A stretch of 64,000 bases of DNA from Chitinibacter sp. SCUT-21 (GCA_041874755.1 CP102611.1:1054001-1118000), one strand, 5' to 3'. Numbered from the stretch's first letter, positions 1 through 10,258 are shown. Notes: generated by a model not told the origin, from the letters alone. Made by a program: numbers and translations.

Positions 1-852
1 ACCTATCATGTCGCGGGCATATGGAATCCCTTGTTTTATTCGGGTTATCGCACTCATGCGCCAGTGACTGCGCCGATTGAGTATGCGGCTTATTTACGGC
101 GCGTAGCTTCAGTATTTCTTTGCAAACAAGCAGATCAGGAATTGATACAGCGCTTAGCCACACAGAAAAAAACTTACTATGTTTTGCCTTTACAGCTCAA
201 TAGCGATACTCAAATTCGTGAGTATTCCCAGTTTAGTGATATGCAGCAGGTTCTAAGATTTGTTATGCAATCGTTTGCCTTGCATGCGCCCAGCGAGTCT
301 CTCTTGGTGATTAAGAATCATCCTTTGGATACCGGCTTGGTGAATTACGCTCGGCATATTAATCAGTTAAGCGGCGAGTTTGATTTGGCTGGGCGAGTTG
401 AATATTTAGAATCAGGGGATCTAAATACACTGCTATTGAATGCAAAAGGCTTGGTCACAGTCAATAGCACAGTGGGGGGACTAGCGATTCATTTAGGTTG
501 TCCAACTATCACCTTAAGCAACCCAATTTACAATTTACCAGGACTGACATTTCAAGGTGGATTAGATCATTTTTGGAGCAACATCCAGCCAGTTGATCGG
601 GATTTGAGCTATTTCTTCCGCAATACAGTTATCCATGCCACACAAGTAAATGGCGGATTTTACTGTAATGAAGGAATTACTATGGCGGTTGAAAATAGCA
701 TGTACGCATTGCAGTCTGATGTATCGCCACTTACCGATCTTTTGCAAAGATTTCCAATATCTGCAAATTCGCCGCGTGTCAACGTAACACCAAACACAGT
801 GCATTCGAGCACGAACGAGCTCATCAATATTGCGGCGATTGAGCAATCCTAA
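1..852 (+). CDS. KpsS-like capsular polysaccharide biosynthesis/export protein, 5'-truncated by the window edge
   Basis: The reading frame is open from base 1, so only the C-terminal 283 residues are present and the start lies outside the window. Visible landmarks match the KpsS/LipB family: an early RTHAPVTAP segment, LVIKNHPLD in the middle, and VNSTVGG followed by NPIYNLPGLT, the conserved nucleotide-sugar-binding region of these proteins. KpsS and KpsC enzymes build the poly-Kdo linker that joins group 2-type capsule polymers to a lipid anchor at the inner face of the cytoplasmic membrane. The stop codon overlaps the start of the next gene (TAATG), so the two are probably co-transcribed. 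It could also be the C-terminal module of a longer KpsC-type protein; the missing 5' end prevents a decision. Confidence 0.8.
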   Translation, partial: TYHVAGIWNPLFYSGYRTHAPVTAPIEYAAYLRRVASVFLCKQADQELIQRLATQKKTYYVLPLQLNSDTQIREYSQFSDMQQVLRFVMQSFALHAPSESLLVIKNHPLDTGLVNYARHINQLSGEFDLAGRVEYLESGDLNTLLLNAKGLVTVNSTVGGLAIHLGCPTITLSNPIYNLPGLTFQGGLDHFWSNIQPVDRDLSYFFRNTVIHATQVNGGFYCNEGITMAVENSMYALQSDVSPLTDLLQRFPISANSPRVNVTPNTVHSSTNELINIAAIEQS

Positions 853-1613
853 TGCAGCAACATATTCTCATTACAGGCGCATCAGGTGCGATTGGTGGTG
901 CACTGGCGGAAGCTTATGCAGCCCCTGGTGTTTCTCTGTGTTTGCTAGGGCAAAAGATAACGCAACTGGAATCTGTTGCTAGGCGTTGCCGTGCACTAGG
1001 GGCATCGGTAACGGTGAAGCCGATTAACCTACTTGATGTGGATGGTTTGCGTTTGTGGTTGCATGACTATTGCCAAACGACGCCTCCAGATTTAGTGATT
1101 GCCAATGCAGGGATGAATATTAATGTTTCTAATCAGCTTGAGGGTGAGCTTTGGACTGAGATGGATGCGCTGTTGAATCTAAATGTTCGCTCGACTTTTG
1201 CATTAGTAAATGCTGTTTTACCGTCTATGCGGCAGCGTAAATCAGGTCAGATTGCCTTGGTTAGCTCATTAGCAGCGTACTATGGCTTGCCGATGACCCC
1301 AAGCTACTGTGCCAGTAAGGCGGCGATTAAGGCTTATGGTGAGGGTTTACGTGCATTGCTATCAGGCGAGGGAATTCGGGTGAATGTGATTATGCCGGGC
1401 TACGTATCATCACCAATGTGTGATGCGATGCATGGCCCAAAGCCTTTTGTTTGGTCGCCGCAGCGTGCTGCTAAATATATCAAGCGGAAATTGGCCCGCG
1501 ATTGTGCACGAATTAGCTTCCCATTCCCGCTGAATTATGGATCTTGGTGGCTAGCGGTATTGCCATCTGCAGTTTCTCAATGGATGTTACGCTTAACGGG
1601 CTATCGTGTTTGA
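852..1613 (+). CDS. short-chain dehydrogenase/reductase in the capsule locus
   Basis: This is a 253-residue classical SDR. It has the N-terminal cofactor motif TGASGAIGG (about residues 8-16), an NAG motif in NAGMN, an SSLAAYYG serine block and the catalytic YCASK (Y-x3-K). It is an NAD(P)-dependent oxidoreductase; the substrate cannot be read from the sequence. Its position, with the start overlapping the stop of the KpsS-like gene and the stop overlapping the next start by 8 bp, suggests a role in making or modifying a capsule or lipid-linker precursor. SDR genes do occur beside kpsS/kpsC-type genes, but the role here is inference. Confidence 0.85.
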   Translation: MQQHILITGASGAIGGALAEAYAAPGVSLCLLGQKITQLESVARRCRALGASVTVKPINLLDVDGLRLWLHDYCQTTPPDLVIANAGMNINVSNQLEGELWTEMDALLNLNVRSTFALVNAVLPSMRQRKSGQIALVSSLAAYYGLPMTPSYCASKAAIKAYGEGLRALLSGEGIRVNVIMPGYVSSPMCDAMHGPKPFVWSPQRAAKYIKRKLARDCARISFPFPLNYGSWWLAVLPSAVSQWMLRLTGYRV

Positions 1614-3120
1614 TCTTGCTTATTTAATTTTATTATCGGTTTTTGTGGGCTTAATTGCTTCATTCATTTTGGAACCTATATTGCTTCAGGGTGCAAGCCC
1701 TGCTTGGCGTCGGCCATGGAAAGCAAATTTACTCCACGTATGTGGTTGGCTGCTCATTTTTTGCTTTGAATTGATATTGTTTCAACGCCCATGGTTTGCC
1801 TCTCTTTTGGCTTGCGCGATTTTTTTGCTGCTCATTGTGATTAGCAATACCAAACAGGCGATGCTGCGCGAGCCATTTATTTACCAAGATTTCGAATACT
1901 TTGCGGATCTAATTAAACATCCAAGGCTTTATATTCCATTTTTTGGCATTAGCAAGACCCTTCTCGGCATATTAATTTTCTCTACGTTAATTTCTGCAGG
2001 AATATTAATTGAACCTTCATTGTTAAACAATTTCAGTTTTATTCAATTTTCATATCTTATAATTTTTATTACATCCACGGTCTTTTCTTGTCTTTTTTTT
2101 ATTTCGCGAAACGATATGGAAATCACATTAAACCCTGCTGTTGATGTGAGCAAATTGGGTTTGTTCGCGAGCTTGATTTCTTATCGCTGGGCTGAGAATC
2201 GCGACCTCCCCAGTGGTACCTCTTACACCACCATTCACAGCACACCACTGAGCACATCACCCCATTTGCTGGTAATTCAAAGCGAATCTTTTTTTGACAT
2301 TCGTCGCCTCGTACCTCAAATTAAACCTGAAATTTTGAATGCGTTTGACGCGCTCTGTACAGAAGCATGTTTCAGTGGCCGACTCAAGGTGCCAGCCTGG
2401 GGAGCGAATACAGTGCGTACTGAATTTGCCTTTTTATCTGGTCGTTCCCCTGAAAGCTTAGGAGTACATCAATTTAATCCTTATCGTCGATTTGCTGCGA
2501 AGAATCAAGATTCGATTGCTTTGAGGATGCGCACACAAGGATACAAAACCGTTTGTATTCATCCTTATCCAGCAACGTTTTATCGCCGAAATATCATTTA
2601 TCCTTTGCTGGGTTTTGATGAATTTATTGATGTATCTGCATTCGATGCTCCACAGGGTATGCCCTATGTGTCTGATTTGGCAGTAGCGAAGAAGATAGAT
2701 GAATTATTGGCTACGGCAAATGAACCACTATTTATTTTCGTTATCACAATGGAAAATCATGGGCCTTTGCATTTAGAGCGGGTCAATGTAACTGATGCTG
2801 AAAAATTATATATGAATAGGATGCCTAGTTTCTGTGATGAGCTAACAATCTATCTGCGACATTTACGCAACGCCAATCAAATGCTCATAGAACTCAAAAC
2901 CACACTAGCACGTCTGGCGAGGCCGACTGTAATGTGCTGGTACGGCGATCACGTTCCGATTATTCCTGCTTTGTATCAGCAAGTCGGTGAGCCTGATGGC
3001 ACGACAGAATATTTTATTTGGACTAACCATCAAACTCGTAATAATCAGACTACCGATTTAAAAGTCGAAGAACTGGCCGAGGTTATCGATTTAATTATGT
3101 TCGATCATTTAAAAAGTTAA
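1606..3120 (+). CDS. LTA synthase/sulfatase-family membrane phosphotransferase
   Basis: The protein has 504 residues and starts with GTG, 8 bp inside the previous gene. About five hydrophobic segments fall in residues 5-24, 40-58, 63-81, 117-135 and 147-166. A soluble alkaline-phosphatase-fold domain follows from about residue 215. Its predicted catalytic set matches LtaS-type enzymes: E227 in QSESFFD, the nucleophile T269 in WGANTVRTE, and the metal ligands D448-H449 in YGDHVP. Relatives transfer glycerol phosphate or phosphoethanolamine from phospholipid to an extracytoplasmic acceptor. A Gram-negative copy inside a capsule locus suggests decoration of the capsule or its anchor with a phospho-substituent. 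The acceptor and donor are unknown. Confidence 0.8.
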   Translation: MFDLAYLILLSVFVGLIASFILEPILLQGASPAWRRPWKANLLHVCGWLLIFCFELILFQRPWFASLLACAIFLLLIVISNTKQAMLREPFIYQDFEYFADLIKHPRLYIPFFGISKTLLGILIFSTLISAGILIEPSLLNNFSFIQFSYLIIFITSTVFSCLFFISRNDMEITLNPAVDVSKLGLFASLISYRWAENRDLPSGTSYTTIHSTPLSTSPHLLVIQSESFFDIRRLVPQIKPEILNAFDALCTEACFSGRLKVPAWGANTVRTEFAFLSGRSPESLGVHQFNPYRRFAAKNQDSIALRMRTQGYKTVCIHPYPATFYRRNIIYPLLGFDEFIDVSAFDAPQGMPYVSDLAVAKKIDELLATANEPLFIFVITMENHGPLHLERVNVTDAEKLYMNRMPSFCDELTIYLRHLRNANQMLIELKTTLARLARPTVMCWYGDHVPIIPALYQQVGEPDGTTEYFIWTNHQTRNNQTTDLKVEELAEVIDLIMFDHLKS

Positions 3121-3250
3121 CCCCTTCAATACATGAAAATAAATATATATTCACCTTTAAAATTAAGGCTACTCACCAAGACCTAGCTATTTTGTAGCCC
3201 CCCAAAAAACAGCATATTTAAAACCACTTCACACAATGAGGCTGCACTAA

Positions 3251-4369
3251 ATGAAGAAGGCACTTATTACCGGAATTACAGGTCAAGATGGCTCATATTT
3301 GGCCGAGTTTTTACTTGAAAAAGGCTATGAAGTGCATGGCATTAAACGCCGCGCATCTTCATTCAATACCCAGCGCGTAGACCATATTTACGAAGATCCA
3401 CACAATAATAACCCTAAGTTTAAATTACACTATGGTGATTTGACCGATACATCTAATCTGACGCGCATTTTGCAAGAAGTACAGCCTGATGAGGTGTACA
3501 ACCTCGGTGCGCAATCGCATGTAGCGGTGAGCTTTGAATCGCCAGAATACACCGCTGATGTTGATGCGATTGGCACATTGCGTTTACTCGAAGCGATTCG
3601 CTTTTTGGGCCTGGAAAAGAAAACCCGTTTTTACCAAGCATCAACGTCTGAGTTGTATGGCTTGGTGCAAGAAATCCCACAAAAAGAAACCACACCATTC
3701 CACCCGCGCAGTCCGTATGCCGTGGCCAAAATGTACGCCTACTGGATCACAGTAAATTACCGCGAAGCGTATGGCATGTATGCGTGTAACGGTATTTTGT
3801 TTAACCACGAATCACCACGCCGTGGCGAGACATTTGTAACCCGGAAGATCACCCGCGGCTTGGCTAATATTGCCCAGGGTCTCGAGAAATGCCTGTACAT
3901 GGGCAATATCGACTCATTACGCGACTGGGGTCATGCCAAAGATTACGTACGCATGCAATGGATGATGTTGCAACAAGATCAGCCTGATGATTTCGTGATT
4001 GCCACCGGCGTGCAATACAGCGTGCGTCAATTTATTCAATGGTCAGCCGAGCATTTGGGCGTTGAAGTTGAGTTTACAGGCACGGGTGTGGATGAAGTCG
4101 GCACGGTGAAAAGCATTACCGGCGACAATGCGCCTGCATTGAAAGAGGGTGATGTGATTGTGCGCATTGACCCACGCTACTTCCGCCCAGCAGAAGTCGA
4201 AACACTATTGGGCGACCCAGCCAAAGCCAAAGAGAAATTAGGCTGGACACCAGAAATTACCGTACAAGAAATGTGTGCAGAAATGGTGGCCTATGACTTG
4301 CAACAAGCCAAGCAGCACGCGCTGCTGAAGCACCATGGCTATGATGTTTCGGTCAGTACCGAACGCTAA
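3251..4369 (+). CDS. gmd: GDP-mannose 4,6-dehydratase
   Basis: This 372-residue extended SDR converts GDP-D-mannose to GDP-4-keto-6-deoxy-D-mannose, the first step towards GDP-L-fucose. The N-terminal Rossmann motif [15 protein letters not shown] (from residue 8) and the segment [18 protein letters not shown] are diagnostic of Gmd. The catalytic region shows STSELYG and the Y-x3-K motif in YAVAKMYAY, and [16 protein letters not shown] is also typical. Length matches the family (about 370). It is separated from the upstream capsule genes by 130 AT-rich bases, so it probably has its own promoter and leads the five-gene nucleotide-sugar operon. Confidence 0.97.
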   Translation: MKKALITGITGQDGSYLAEFLLEKGYEVHGIKRRASSFNTQRVDHIYEDPHNNNPKFKLHYGDLTDTSNLTRILQEVQPDEVYNLGAQSHVAVSFESPEYTADVDAIGTLRLLEAIRFLGLEKKTRFYQASTSELYGLVQEIPQKETTPFHPRSPYAVAKMYAYWITVNYREAYGMYACNGILFNHESPRRGETFVTRKITRGLANIAQGLEKCLYMGNIDSLRDWGHAKDYVRMQWMMLQQDQPDDFVIATGVQYSVRQFIQWSAEHLGVEVEFTGTGVDEVGTVKSITGDNAPALKEGDVIVRIDPRYFRPAEVETLLGDPAKAKEKLGWTPEITVQEMCAEMVAYDLQQAKQHALLKHHGYDVSVSTER

Positions 4370-4441
4370 GCACACGCTCAAGCACAGGGCACCTTAGCGG
4401 TGCCCTATTAATTTGTGCCCCTGAATACAGGAATAAAGTCG

Positions 4442-5425
4442 ATGTCATATATTCGCCCTGAAGACAAAATTTATGTAGCTGGCCACCGTGGCATGGTTGG
4501 CGGCGCAATCGTGCGCGAGCTCAATAAGCTGGGTTTTCACAATATTGTTACTCGCACTCATGCCGAGCTAGATCTCACCAATCAGGCCGCAGTAAATGAA
4601 TTTTTTGCCACCGAAAAACCGCAGCATGTATTTTTAGCCGCAGCCAAAGTGGGTGGCATACACGCCAATAATGTCTATCGTGGCGAATTTATTTACCAGA
4701 ATCTAATGATTCAAAATAATGTTATCCATGCTGCCCATCAGTATGGCGTTGACCGCTTAATGTTTTTAGGCTCTAGCTGCATATACCCCAAAGAATGCCC
4801 GCAGCCGATTAAAGAAGAATACCTACTCACCGGCCCGCTAGAGCAAACTAATCAGCCCTATGCGCTGGCCAAGATTGCCGGTATTGAAATGTGCTGGAGC
4901 TACAACCGCCAATACGGCACCAAATACATCGCCGTAATGCCTACTAATCTGTACGGACCTGGTGACAACTACCACCCCGAAAACAGCCATGTGATCCCGG
5001 CGCTGATTCGCAAAGCACACGAAGCGAAAATCAGCGGCGCCAAAGAAATGATGGTGTGGGGCAGCGGCACACCGCGCCGCGAATTTTTGTATTGCGAAGA
5101 CATGGCCAATGCCTGCGTTTACCTTGCCAATCTACCGGTAGAGCAATATGAAACGCTATTAAGCGACAAGCAACCGCCTCTAGTGAATATTGGCGTAGGT
5201 GAAGACATGACGATCCGTGAATTGGCGCAAACGATTTGCGAAGTTGTTGGTTTCAAGGGCGAATTGAAATTTGACGCGACCAAACCTGACGGCACGATGC
5301 GCAAATTGCAAGATGTAAGCAAATTGCATGCAATTGGCTGGAAGGGAAAAATGCCGTTTGCTCAAGGCCTGGCCATTGCATATCAAGAATTTCAGGCCAC
5401 AACTAATGAGAGGATAGAAAAGTGA
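4442..5425 (+). CDS. fcl: GDP-L-fucose synthase
   Basis: This bifunctional 3,5-epimerase/4-reductase turns the Gmd product into GDP-L-fucose. The ATG at 4442 ([17 protein letters not shown]) is preferred over an upstream in-frame GTG at 4415, because AGGA lies 9 bases before it and the 327-residue product fits the family (about 321). Visible motifs are the Rossmann [10 protein letters not shown], the serine block LGSSCIYPK and the catalytic YALAKIAG. The coding sequence overlaps manC by 4 bp, which implies translational coupling. The order gmd-fcl followed by manC, gmm and manB resembles colanic-acid and O-antigen fucose modules of enterobacteria. Confidence 0.96.
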   Translation: MSYIRPEDKIYVAGHRGMVGGAIVRELNKLGFHNIVTRTHAELDLTNQAAVNEFFATEKPQHVFLAAAKVGGIHANNVYRGEFIYQNLMIQNNVIHAAHQYGVDRLMFLGSSCIYPKECPQPIKEEYLLTGPLEQTNQPYALAKIAGIEMCWSYNRQYGTKYIAVMPTNLYGPGDNYHPENSHVIPALIRKAHEAKISGAKEMMVWGSGTPRREFLYCEDMANACVYLANLPVEQYETLLSDKQPPLVNIGVGEDMTIRELAQTICEVVGFKGELKFDATKPDGTMRKLQDVSKLHAIGWKGKMPFAQGLAIAYQEFQATTNERIEK

Positions 5426-6849
5426 CCATTACTCCCGTAATTCTATGCGGCGGCTCTGGTACCCGCATGTGGCCTCTGTCTCGCGGTGGCTATCCTAAGC
5501 AGTTTCTTAATTTGTATGGCGATGAAAGCCTGCTGCAGCAAACGGCTACACGGCTCAAGGGCCTGCCTGATGTGGCGGCGCCGTTGCTGATTAGTAATAA
5601 TGAACAGCGCTTTTTGGTGGCCGAGCAATTGCGTGCTGCTGGCGTAGCCAAAGCCAAAATTGTGCTGGAGCCGATGGGCCGCAATACCGCGCCTGCGGTG
5701 GCGGCGGCGGCAGTGATCGCATTGGAAAACAACCCTGATGCAGTGCTGATGGTGTTGCCATCCGATCATGTGATTACCCATGGCGATGTGTTTCAGCAAC
5801 TGGTGTTGCAGGCCGCCACTGTAGCGGCGCACGGCAAATTGGTGACCTTTGGTATTGCGCCTACCGAGCCGCATACGGGGTATGGCTATATTCGCCGTGG
5901 TGTGTCTTTATCTGAGAGCAACACCTCATTTGAAGTGTCGGCGTTTGTAGAAAAGCCAAACGCCGAAAAAGCGGCCGAGTTTTTAGCTAGTGGCGATTAC
6001 TACTGGAATAGCGGCATGTTTATGTTCCGCGCCGATGTGTATCTGCACGAGCTGGCACAATATCAGCCCAAAATGCTGGAGCAAGTCAAAGCTGCGGTGG
6101 CCGCTTCGCAGCGCGATCTGGATTTTGTCCGCTTAGGCCACGATGAATTTGCAGATTGCCCATCGGATTCGATCGACTATGCAGTGATGGAGCATACCGC
6201 CCACGCGGCGGTGATCGCGGCGGCAGGCTTGGGCTGGAATGATATTGGCTCATGGACAGCGCTAGCGGAGGTAAGCCAAGCGGATGCCGATGGCAATAAT
6301 ATCGTTGGTGATGTAATGGTTGAGGGTGTTAAAAATAGCTATTTGCGCAGTGAAAACCGCATGATTGCTGCCCTAGGCGTTGAAAACCTCGTCGTTGTTG
6401 AAACCGCAGATGCAATTTTGGTGGCGCACAAAGACAAAGTGCAAGACGTTAAAAACATTGTCAATCGCCTACATGCCGCTGGGCGTAGCGAATCTGTGAC
6501 CCACCGCAAGGTGTATCGCCCTTGGGGCAGCTACGAAGGGATTGATTCGGGCTCTCGCTTTCAGGTGAAACGAATTGTCGTGAATCCCGGCGCATCACTC
6601 AGCCTGCAAATGCACTACCACCGTGCCGAGCATTGGATTGTGGTCAATGGCACTGCGCGCGTGGTGAATGGTGACCAAACACTACTGCTTACTGAAAACC
6701 AATCGACGTATATTCCAATCGGCGCGACACATCGTTTAGAAAACCCGGGTAAATTCCCGCTGGAAATGATCGAAGTGCAATCCGGTAGCTATCTGGGCGA
6801 GGATGATATTGTGCGCTTTGAAGATACTTACGGTCGGGTAGGGAAGTAA
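5422..6849 (+). CDS. manC: mannose-1-phosphate guanylyltransferase / mannose-6-phosphate isomerase
   Basis: This 475-residue type II fusion enzyme starts with GTG and overlaps fcl by 4 bp. The N-terminal nucleotidyltransferase carries [19 protein letters not shown], and VEKP further in is the usual sugar-phosphate-binding lysine motif. The C-terminal part from about residue 360 is a cupin isomerase domain, recognisable by [10 protein letters not shown], the metal-site histidines in [11 protein letters not shown], and the end segment [23 protein letters not shown]. It makes GDP-mannose from mannose 1-phosphate and GTP, and can interconvert fructose 6-phosphate and mannose 6-phosphate, so it feeds gmd directly. 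Confidence 0.97.
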   Translation: MTITPVILCGGSGTRMWPLSRGGYPKQFLNLYGDESLLQQTATRLKGLPDVAAPLLISNNEQRFLVAEQLRAAGVAKAKIVLEPMGRNTAPAVAAAAVIALENNPDAVLMVLPSDHVITHGDVFQQLVLQAATVAAHGKLVTFGIAPTEPHTGYGYIRRGVSLSESNTSFEVSAFVEKPNAEKAAEFLASGDYYWNSGMFMFRADVYLHELAQYQPKMLEQVKAAVAASQRDLDFVRLGHDEFADCPSDSIDYAVMEHTAHAAVIAAAGLGWNDIGSWTALAEVSQADADGNNIVGDVMVEGVKNSYLRSENRMIAALGVENLVVVETADAILVAHKDKVQDVKNIVNRLHAAGRSESVTHRKVYRPWGSYEGIDSGSRFQVKRIVVNPGASLSLQMHYHRAEHWIVVNGTARVVNGDQTLLLTENQSTYIPIGATHRLENPGKFPLEMIEVQSGSYLGEDDIVRFEDTYGRVGK

Positions 6850-6851
6850 AT

Positions 6852-7337
6852 ATGTCCAACCCAACAAGCCAGCAGCCGCTGGCTTTTTCTGATTTTATGC
6901 AGGTGGTGCAAAATGCACCGTTGGTATCGATTGATCTGATTATTGAAAATCAGGCAGGGGAAATCCTACTCGGTTTTCGCCGCAACGAGCCAGCAGGTGG
7001 ATTTTGGTTTGTGCCCGGTGGCCGTGTGCTGAAAAACGAGCGCTTGGATGATGCTTTTCGCCGCTTAACCCAAGCAGAAATCGGCATTGCCTTACCGCGT
7101 TCTGCCGGTGAATGGTTGGGTGTGTATGAGCACTTCTACGATACCAATGCAGGCCGTCTAGATGGATTTGGCACGCATTATGTGGTGCTGGCTTACCGCC
7201 TGCGCCTCACTGCTGATCAATTGCAATTGCCACTGGGTGAACAGCACGATCAGTATCGTTGGCAGCAGCCTGCCGATGTTTTGACTGACGCTAGTGTGCA
7301 TTACCATTCCCGAGCTTATTTCGAATCTAACACTTAA
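6852..7337 (+). CDS. gmm: GDP-mannose mannosyl hydrolase (Nudix)
   Basis: The protein has 161 residues and begins two bases after the manC stop. It contains the modified Nudix signature of the Gmm subfamily, around FWFVPGGRVLKNERLDD and FRRLTQAEIG. This departs from the canonical box in the same way as known Gmm proteins, which cleave the sugar C-O bond rather than the pyrophosphate. Gmm releases mannose from GDP-mannose and probably tunes the GDP-mannose and GDP-fucose pools. Its place between manC and manB supports that role. Size matches the family (about 155-160). Confidence 0.92.
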   Translation: MSNPTSQQPLAFSDFMQVVQNAPLVSIDLIIENQAGEILLGFRRNEPAGGFWFVPGGRVLKNERLDDAFRRLTQAEIGIALPRSAGEWLGVYEHFYDTNAGRLDGFGTHYVVLAYRLRLTADQLQLPLGEQHDQYRWQQPADVLTDASVHYHSRAYFESNT

Positions 7338-7343
7338 TCGACC

Positions 7344-8708
7344 ATGACTAAACTCACTTGTTTTAAAGCCTATGACATCCGTGGCCAACTAGGCACCGAG
7401 CTGAACGAAGACATTGCTTACCGCATTGGCCGCGCCTATGGCGAATTTTTAAAGCCCAAACGTATGGTCGTCGGTGGCGATGTGCGCCTGACTTCCGAGT
7501 CGCTGAAAATGGCGCTGGCCAATGGCCTGATGGATGCCGGTTGCGATGTAATCGATATCGGAATGACGGGTACTGAGGAAGTCTACTTCGCCGCATTCCA
7601 CCTCGATGTCGATGGCGGAATCGAAGTCACTGCCAGCCATAATCCGATGGATTACAACGGTATGAAGTTGGTGAAGCGCGGTGCGGTGCCGATCAGTGGC
7701 GATACTGGCCTGCATGATATTCAGCGTCTGGCCGAAGAAAACAGCTTCCCTGTGGTAACTACGCGTGGCAGCTTAAGCCAGCAATCAATTTTGGCTGACT
7801 ATGTGCAGCATTTGTTGGGCTACATCGACATTACTGCGCTTAAACCTCTGAAGATTGTACTGAATGCCGGCAATGGCGCTGCTGGTCATGTGGTCGATGC
7901 GCTGGAAGCGGAATTTGCCGCTGCGAATGTGCCAGTGCAATTCATCAAAGTGCATAACGAAGCCGATGGCTCTTTCCCAAATGGCATTCCTAACCCATTG
8001 CTACCAGAAAACCGCGCCGACACCGCTGATGCTGTCAAGGCGCATGGCGCTGATCTGGGTATCGCATGGGATGGCGATTTTGATCGTTGCTTCCTATTTG
8101 ACGAAACGGGTGAGTTTATCGAGGGGTATTATATTGTAGGGCTTTTAGCTAAAGCCTTTCTCGCTCATACCCCAGGCGCAAAGATCATTCACGACCCACG
8201 CCTAACTTGGAATACCATTAATATGGTCGAGCAAGCGGGCGGCGTAGCGATTCAAAGTAAAACCGGTCACGCTTTTATCAAAGAGCGCATGCGCAAAGAA
8301 GATGCGGTGTATGGCGGTGAAATGAGCGCACATCATTACTTCCGTGATTTTGCCTATTGCGATAGCGGCATGATTCCATGGCTATTGGTGACCGAGCTGA
8401 TGAGCCGTAGCGGCCAAAAACTTTCAGCGATGGTGAGCGAGCGCATTGCTGCCTTTCCGTCATCCGGTGAGATTAACCGCGTGGTGCCTGATGCCAAAGC
8501 AGCGATTGCCAAAGTGCGCGCGGCGTATGAAGCCCAAGCTGTATCAGTGGATGAAACCGATGGCGTCAGTATGGATTTTGGTGCTTGGCGCTTTAATCTG
8601 CGCAGCAGCAATACCGAGCCGGTGATTCGGCTTAATGTTGAAAGTCGCTCAAACCCAGAACTTATGCAAATTAGAACCGCAGAAATACTTAACTTACTCA
8701 AAGTCTAA
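7344..8708 (+). CDS. manB: phosphomannomutase
   Basis: This 454-residue alpha-D-phosphohexomutase is the last gene of the GDP-fucose operon. The active-site phosphoserine is S98 in [17 protein letters not shown], the metal-binding loop is AWDGDFDRC, the sugar-binding loop contains [10 protein letters not shown], and the C-terminal phosphate-binding loop is [24 protein letters not shown] is typical of CpsG/ManB, which converts mannose 6-phosphate to mannose 1-phosphate for ManC. It starts 6 bases after gmm. A strong inverted repeat lies about 27 bp after the stop. Confidence 0.95.
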   Translation: MTKLTCFKAYDIRGQLGTELNEDIAYRIGRAYGEFLKPKRMVVGGDVRLTSESLKMALANGLMDAGCDVIDIGMTGTEEVYFAAFHLDVDGGIEVTASHNPMDYNGMKLVKRGAVPISGDTGLHDIQRLAEENSFPVVTTRGSLSQQSILADYVQHLLGYIDITALKPLKIVLNAGNGAAGHVVDALEAEFAAANVPVQFIKVHNEADGSFPNGIPNPLLPENRADTADAVKAHGADLGIAWDGDFDRCFLFDETGEFIEGYYIVGLLAKAFLAHTPGAKIIHDPRLTWNTINMVEQAGGVAIQSKTGHAFIKERMRKEDAVYGGEMSAHHYFRDFAYCDSGMIPWLLVTELMSRSGQKLSAMVSERIAAFPSSGEINRVVPDAKAAIAKVRAAYEAQAVSVDETDGVSMDFGAWRFNLRSSNTEPVIRLNVESRSNPELMQIRTAEILNLLKV

Positions 8709-8734
8709 CAAGATTTACTGACTCAGGGCTTGAT

Positions 8735-8754
8735 CTGGGGTACCCGTACCCCAG
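8735..8754. terminator. near-perfect palindrome after manB (possible terminator or operator)
   Basis: CTGGGGTACCCGTACCCCAG has two 9-base arms around CC. It sits 26 bases after the manB stop. No T-run follows (TCCCCC), so it is not a classical intrinsic terminator. With only a two-base loop it may equally be a protein-binding palindrome or a pause or processing site. Confidence 0.4.
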
Positions 8755-8821
8755 TCCCCCTTCTCCATTTCGCATTAATAAACTGAACCACAGACCACAA
8801 CATTATTCGGATATACCCCCA

Positions 8822-9703
8822 TTGCCACAAAAAAGCAGCTTAAGCCAAAAAATAAGCAAATGGTTCGCACAAACAGTTGAGCCTATGGTTTTTCGTATTC
8901 GGCGCGAAAAACGTTTGGCCATGTTTAGTCAAATGACAGCACTGGATCAACTACCAAGTGCTGAGATTCAGCTTGGACTTCAAAGCACATCCCCTTTAGT
9001 TTCTCGATACAACCGTTACTATCGTCAATTCTTGCACCACACCGAATCCTGTCCCACAGCTCTTGATCCAGCAGGTATAGCAATGCTATTACCACTCAAT
9101 CAGCTAGGCACTTCAGTCGAAGTGGTTCATATCTTCAAAAAGAAATCCGCTAACTTTTGGCGTGAGAGTGAAAAGGCCCGTAAAACCGGATTTATCGTTC
9201 AGCCATTTTTAGCAGCCAATCATACAGTTGATTTACTGGATATACGGCGATCTAAAAAAATACGCTCTTTCGGTGTGGTCCTCGAGTCCTTTACCCTCAA
9301 ACTGAGCGACTTAGGTGGAGCACCAACTGATTTTCATCATTTTGAAAGCCCAACGGAAGATCAATACTGGGATGTGTATTTCGGTGTTTTCAAACCAATT
9401 GCAGGATATCAGCAAGGCAAGATAGTAATAGGACAACGCCTTGTTGCATACGCTCGGTTACACCGCATAGGCAATGTGGTTCGCTATGCAGAGCTGATGG
9501 GGCATGCAGAGTTTCAGCGACAAGGGGTGATGAACTTGCTGCACTGCCGTATTGTAAAGCTTTTGATTGATGCGCCTGAATCTTGGCAGAAAGGGATTCA
9601 CTACCTTAGTTATGGCGCACTAGAACAAGGCTCTGTTGGACTTTGCTTTTGGAAAAGAAAGGCACTTTTCCAGCCCATGCGTCTAGTCCTCAATGCTGTG
9701 TAA
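8822..9703 (+). CDS. unrecognised protein with a GNAT-like C-terminus
   Basis: I do not recognise this 293-residue protein. It starts with TTG in the longest frame; an in-frame ATG at 8885 is an alternative, and neither has a clear ribosome site. No signal peptide or membrane segment is visible, and the N-terminus is basic (KISKWF, FRIRREKR). The stretch AELMGHAEFQRQGVMNLLHC has the look of a GNAT beta4-alpha3 acetyl-CoA-binding region, followed by HYLSYGALEQG. An acyltransferase fold is therefore plausible but unproven. It follows the GDP-fucose operon in the same direction and could act in the same surface-polysaccharide pathway, but the hairpin between them argues for separate transcription. 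Confidence 0.6.
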   Translation: MPQKSSLSQKISKWFAQTVEPMVFRIRREKRLAMFSQMTALDQLPSAEIQLGLQSTSPLVSRYNRYYRQFLHHTESCPTALDPAGIAMLLPLNQLGTSVEVVHIFKKKSANFWRESEKARKTGFIVQPFLAANHTVDLLDIRRSKKIRSFGVVLESFTLKLSDLGGAPTDFHHFESPTEDQYWDVYFGVFKPIAGYQQGKIVIGQRLVAYARLHRIGNVVRYAELMGHAEFQRQGVMNLLHCRIVKLLIDAPESWQKGIHYLSYGALEQGSVGLCFWKRKALFQPMRLVLNAV

Positions 9704-10155
9704 AGAGATGATTAATTGATCCTGCGCTCGCGAAGAAATATAACTGCGGCGTAGCGTACTTGATGTTGTGTTGTGGCGCACGCAACTTGGATTGAAAACA
9801 ACTCGGCAAGCAGCCTACAGAAAATGGTCGAGGTACTCAGTTTGGAGCAGCATATTTGTCATTCCTTGCAATAGCCATTGGATCCGCGCCTTGTTCATCC
9901 AACACCTGCAACATTTTTTCTACAGCCAGTCTTGCGCTTAAAAAATGGAACCACAAACGCCTGATTTCGGTGTGCAAAATTATCAGCAAGGGACAAACCT
10001 GCCCCCGTACCTGCCCCCATTTGGGGCCAAAAAACACCACTTTTTCAAACAAAATAAGGGCTAGAAGCTCATAATCAAGTGGCGTGTTTAGACTAGAGCG
10101 CATGGGAGGTGGCGGTCATTCAGGTTTTCCAGATCAAACAGAATGCACAAGATAC

Positions 10156-10188
10156 AAAAAACCCCGCAAACCTAAGTTTTACGGGACT
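10156..10188 (-). terminator. intrinsic terminator-like hairpin, minus strand
   Basis: On the minus strand, CCCGTAAA and TTTGCGGG pair (one G-U) around a short loop and are followed directly by GGTTTTTTG. No gene in the gene-poor stretch clearly needs it. It may be a second terminator for the DUF4332/pat unit or a leftover of lost sequence. Confidence 0.5.
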
Positions 10189-10258
10189 TAGCGTACTGCT
10201 TGGAATTCCCGTCATAGGGGGGCAACACGGTGACTCGAACTTCATCCGCATCTTGGGC

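Noticed and set aside
5443..5874. 143-codon minus-strand frame opposite manC
   Set aside because: Composition (His, Arg and Gln rich, no domain) is typical of an antisense shadow of a conserved gene.
8770..8818. half element ending GATATACCC before the 8822 gene
   Set aside because: No GGGTAT-like partner at the mirror position and no pairing of the arms.
9837..10103. 88-codon minus-strand frame and overlapping plus-strand frames in the 9704-10308 stretch
   Set aside because: No recognisable domain, no ribosome site and overlapping frames on both strands. More likely chance or remnants than genes.
10226..10256. tRNA-like T-loop (GTTCGAGTCACC on the minus strand)
   Set aside because: The bases on each side do not pair as a T-stem and no acceptor, D or anticodon arm can be folded.
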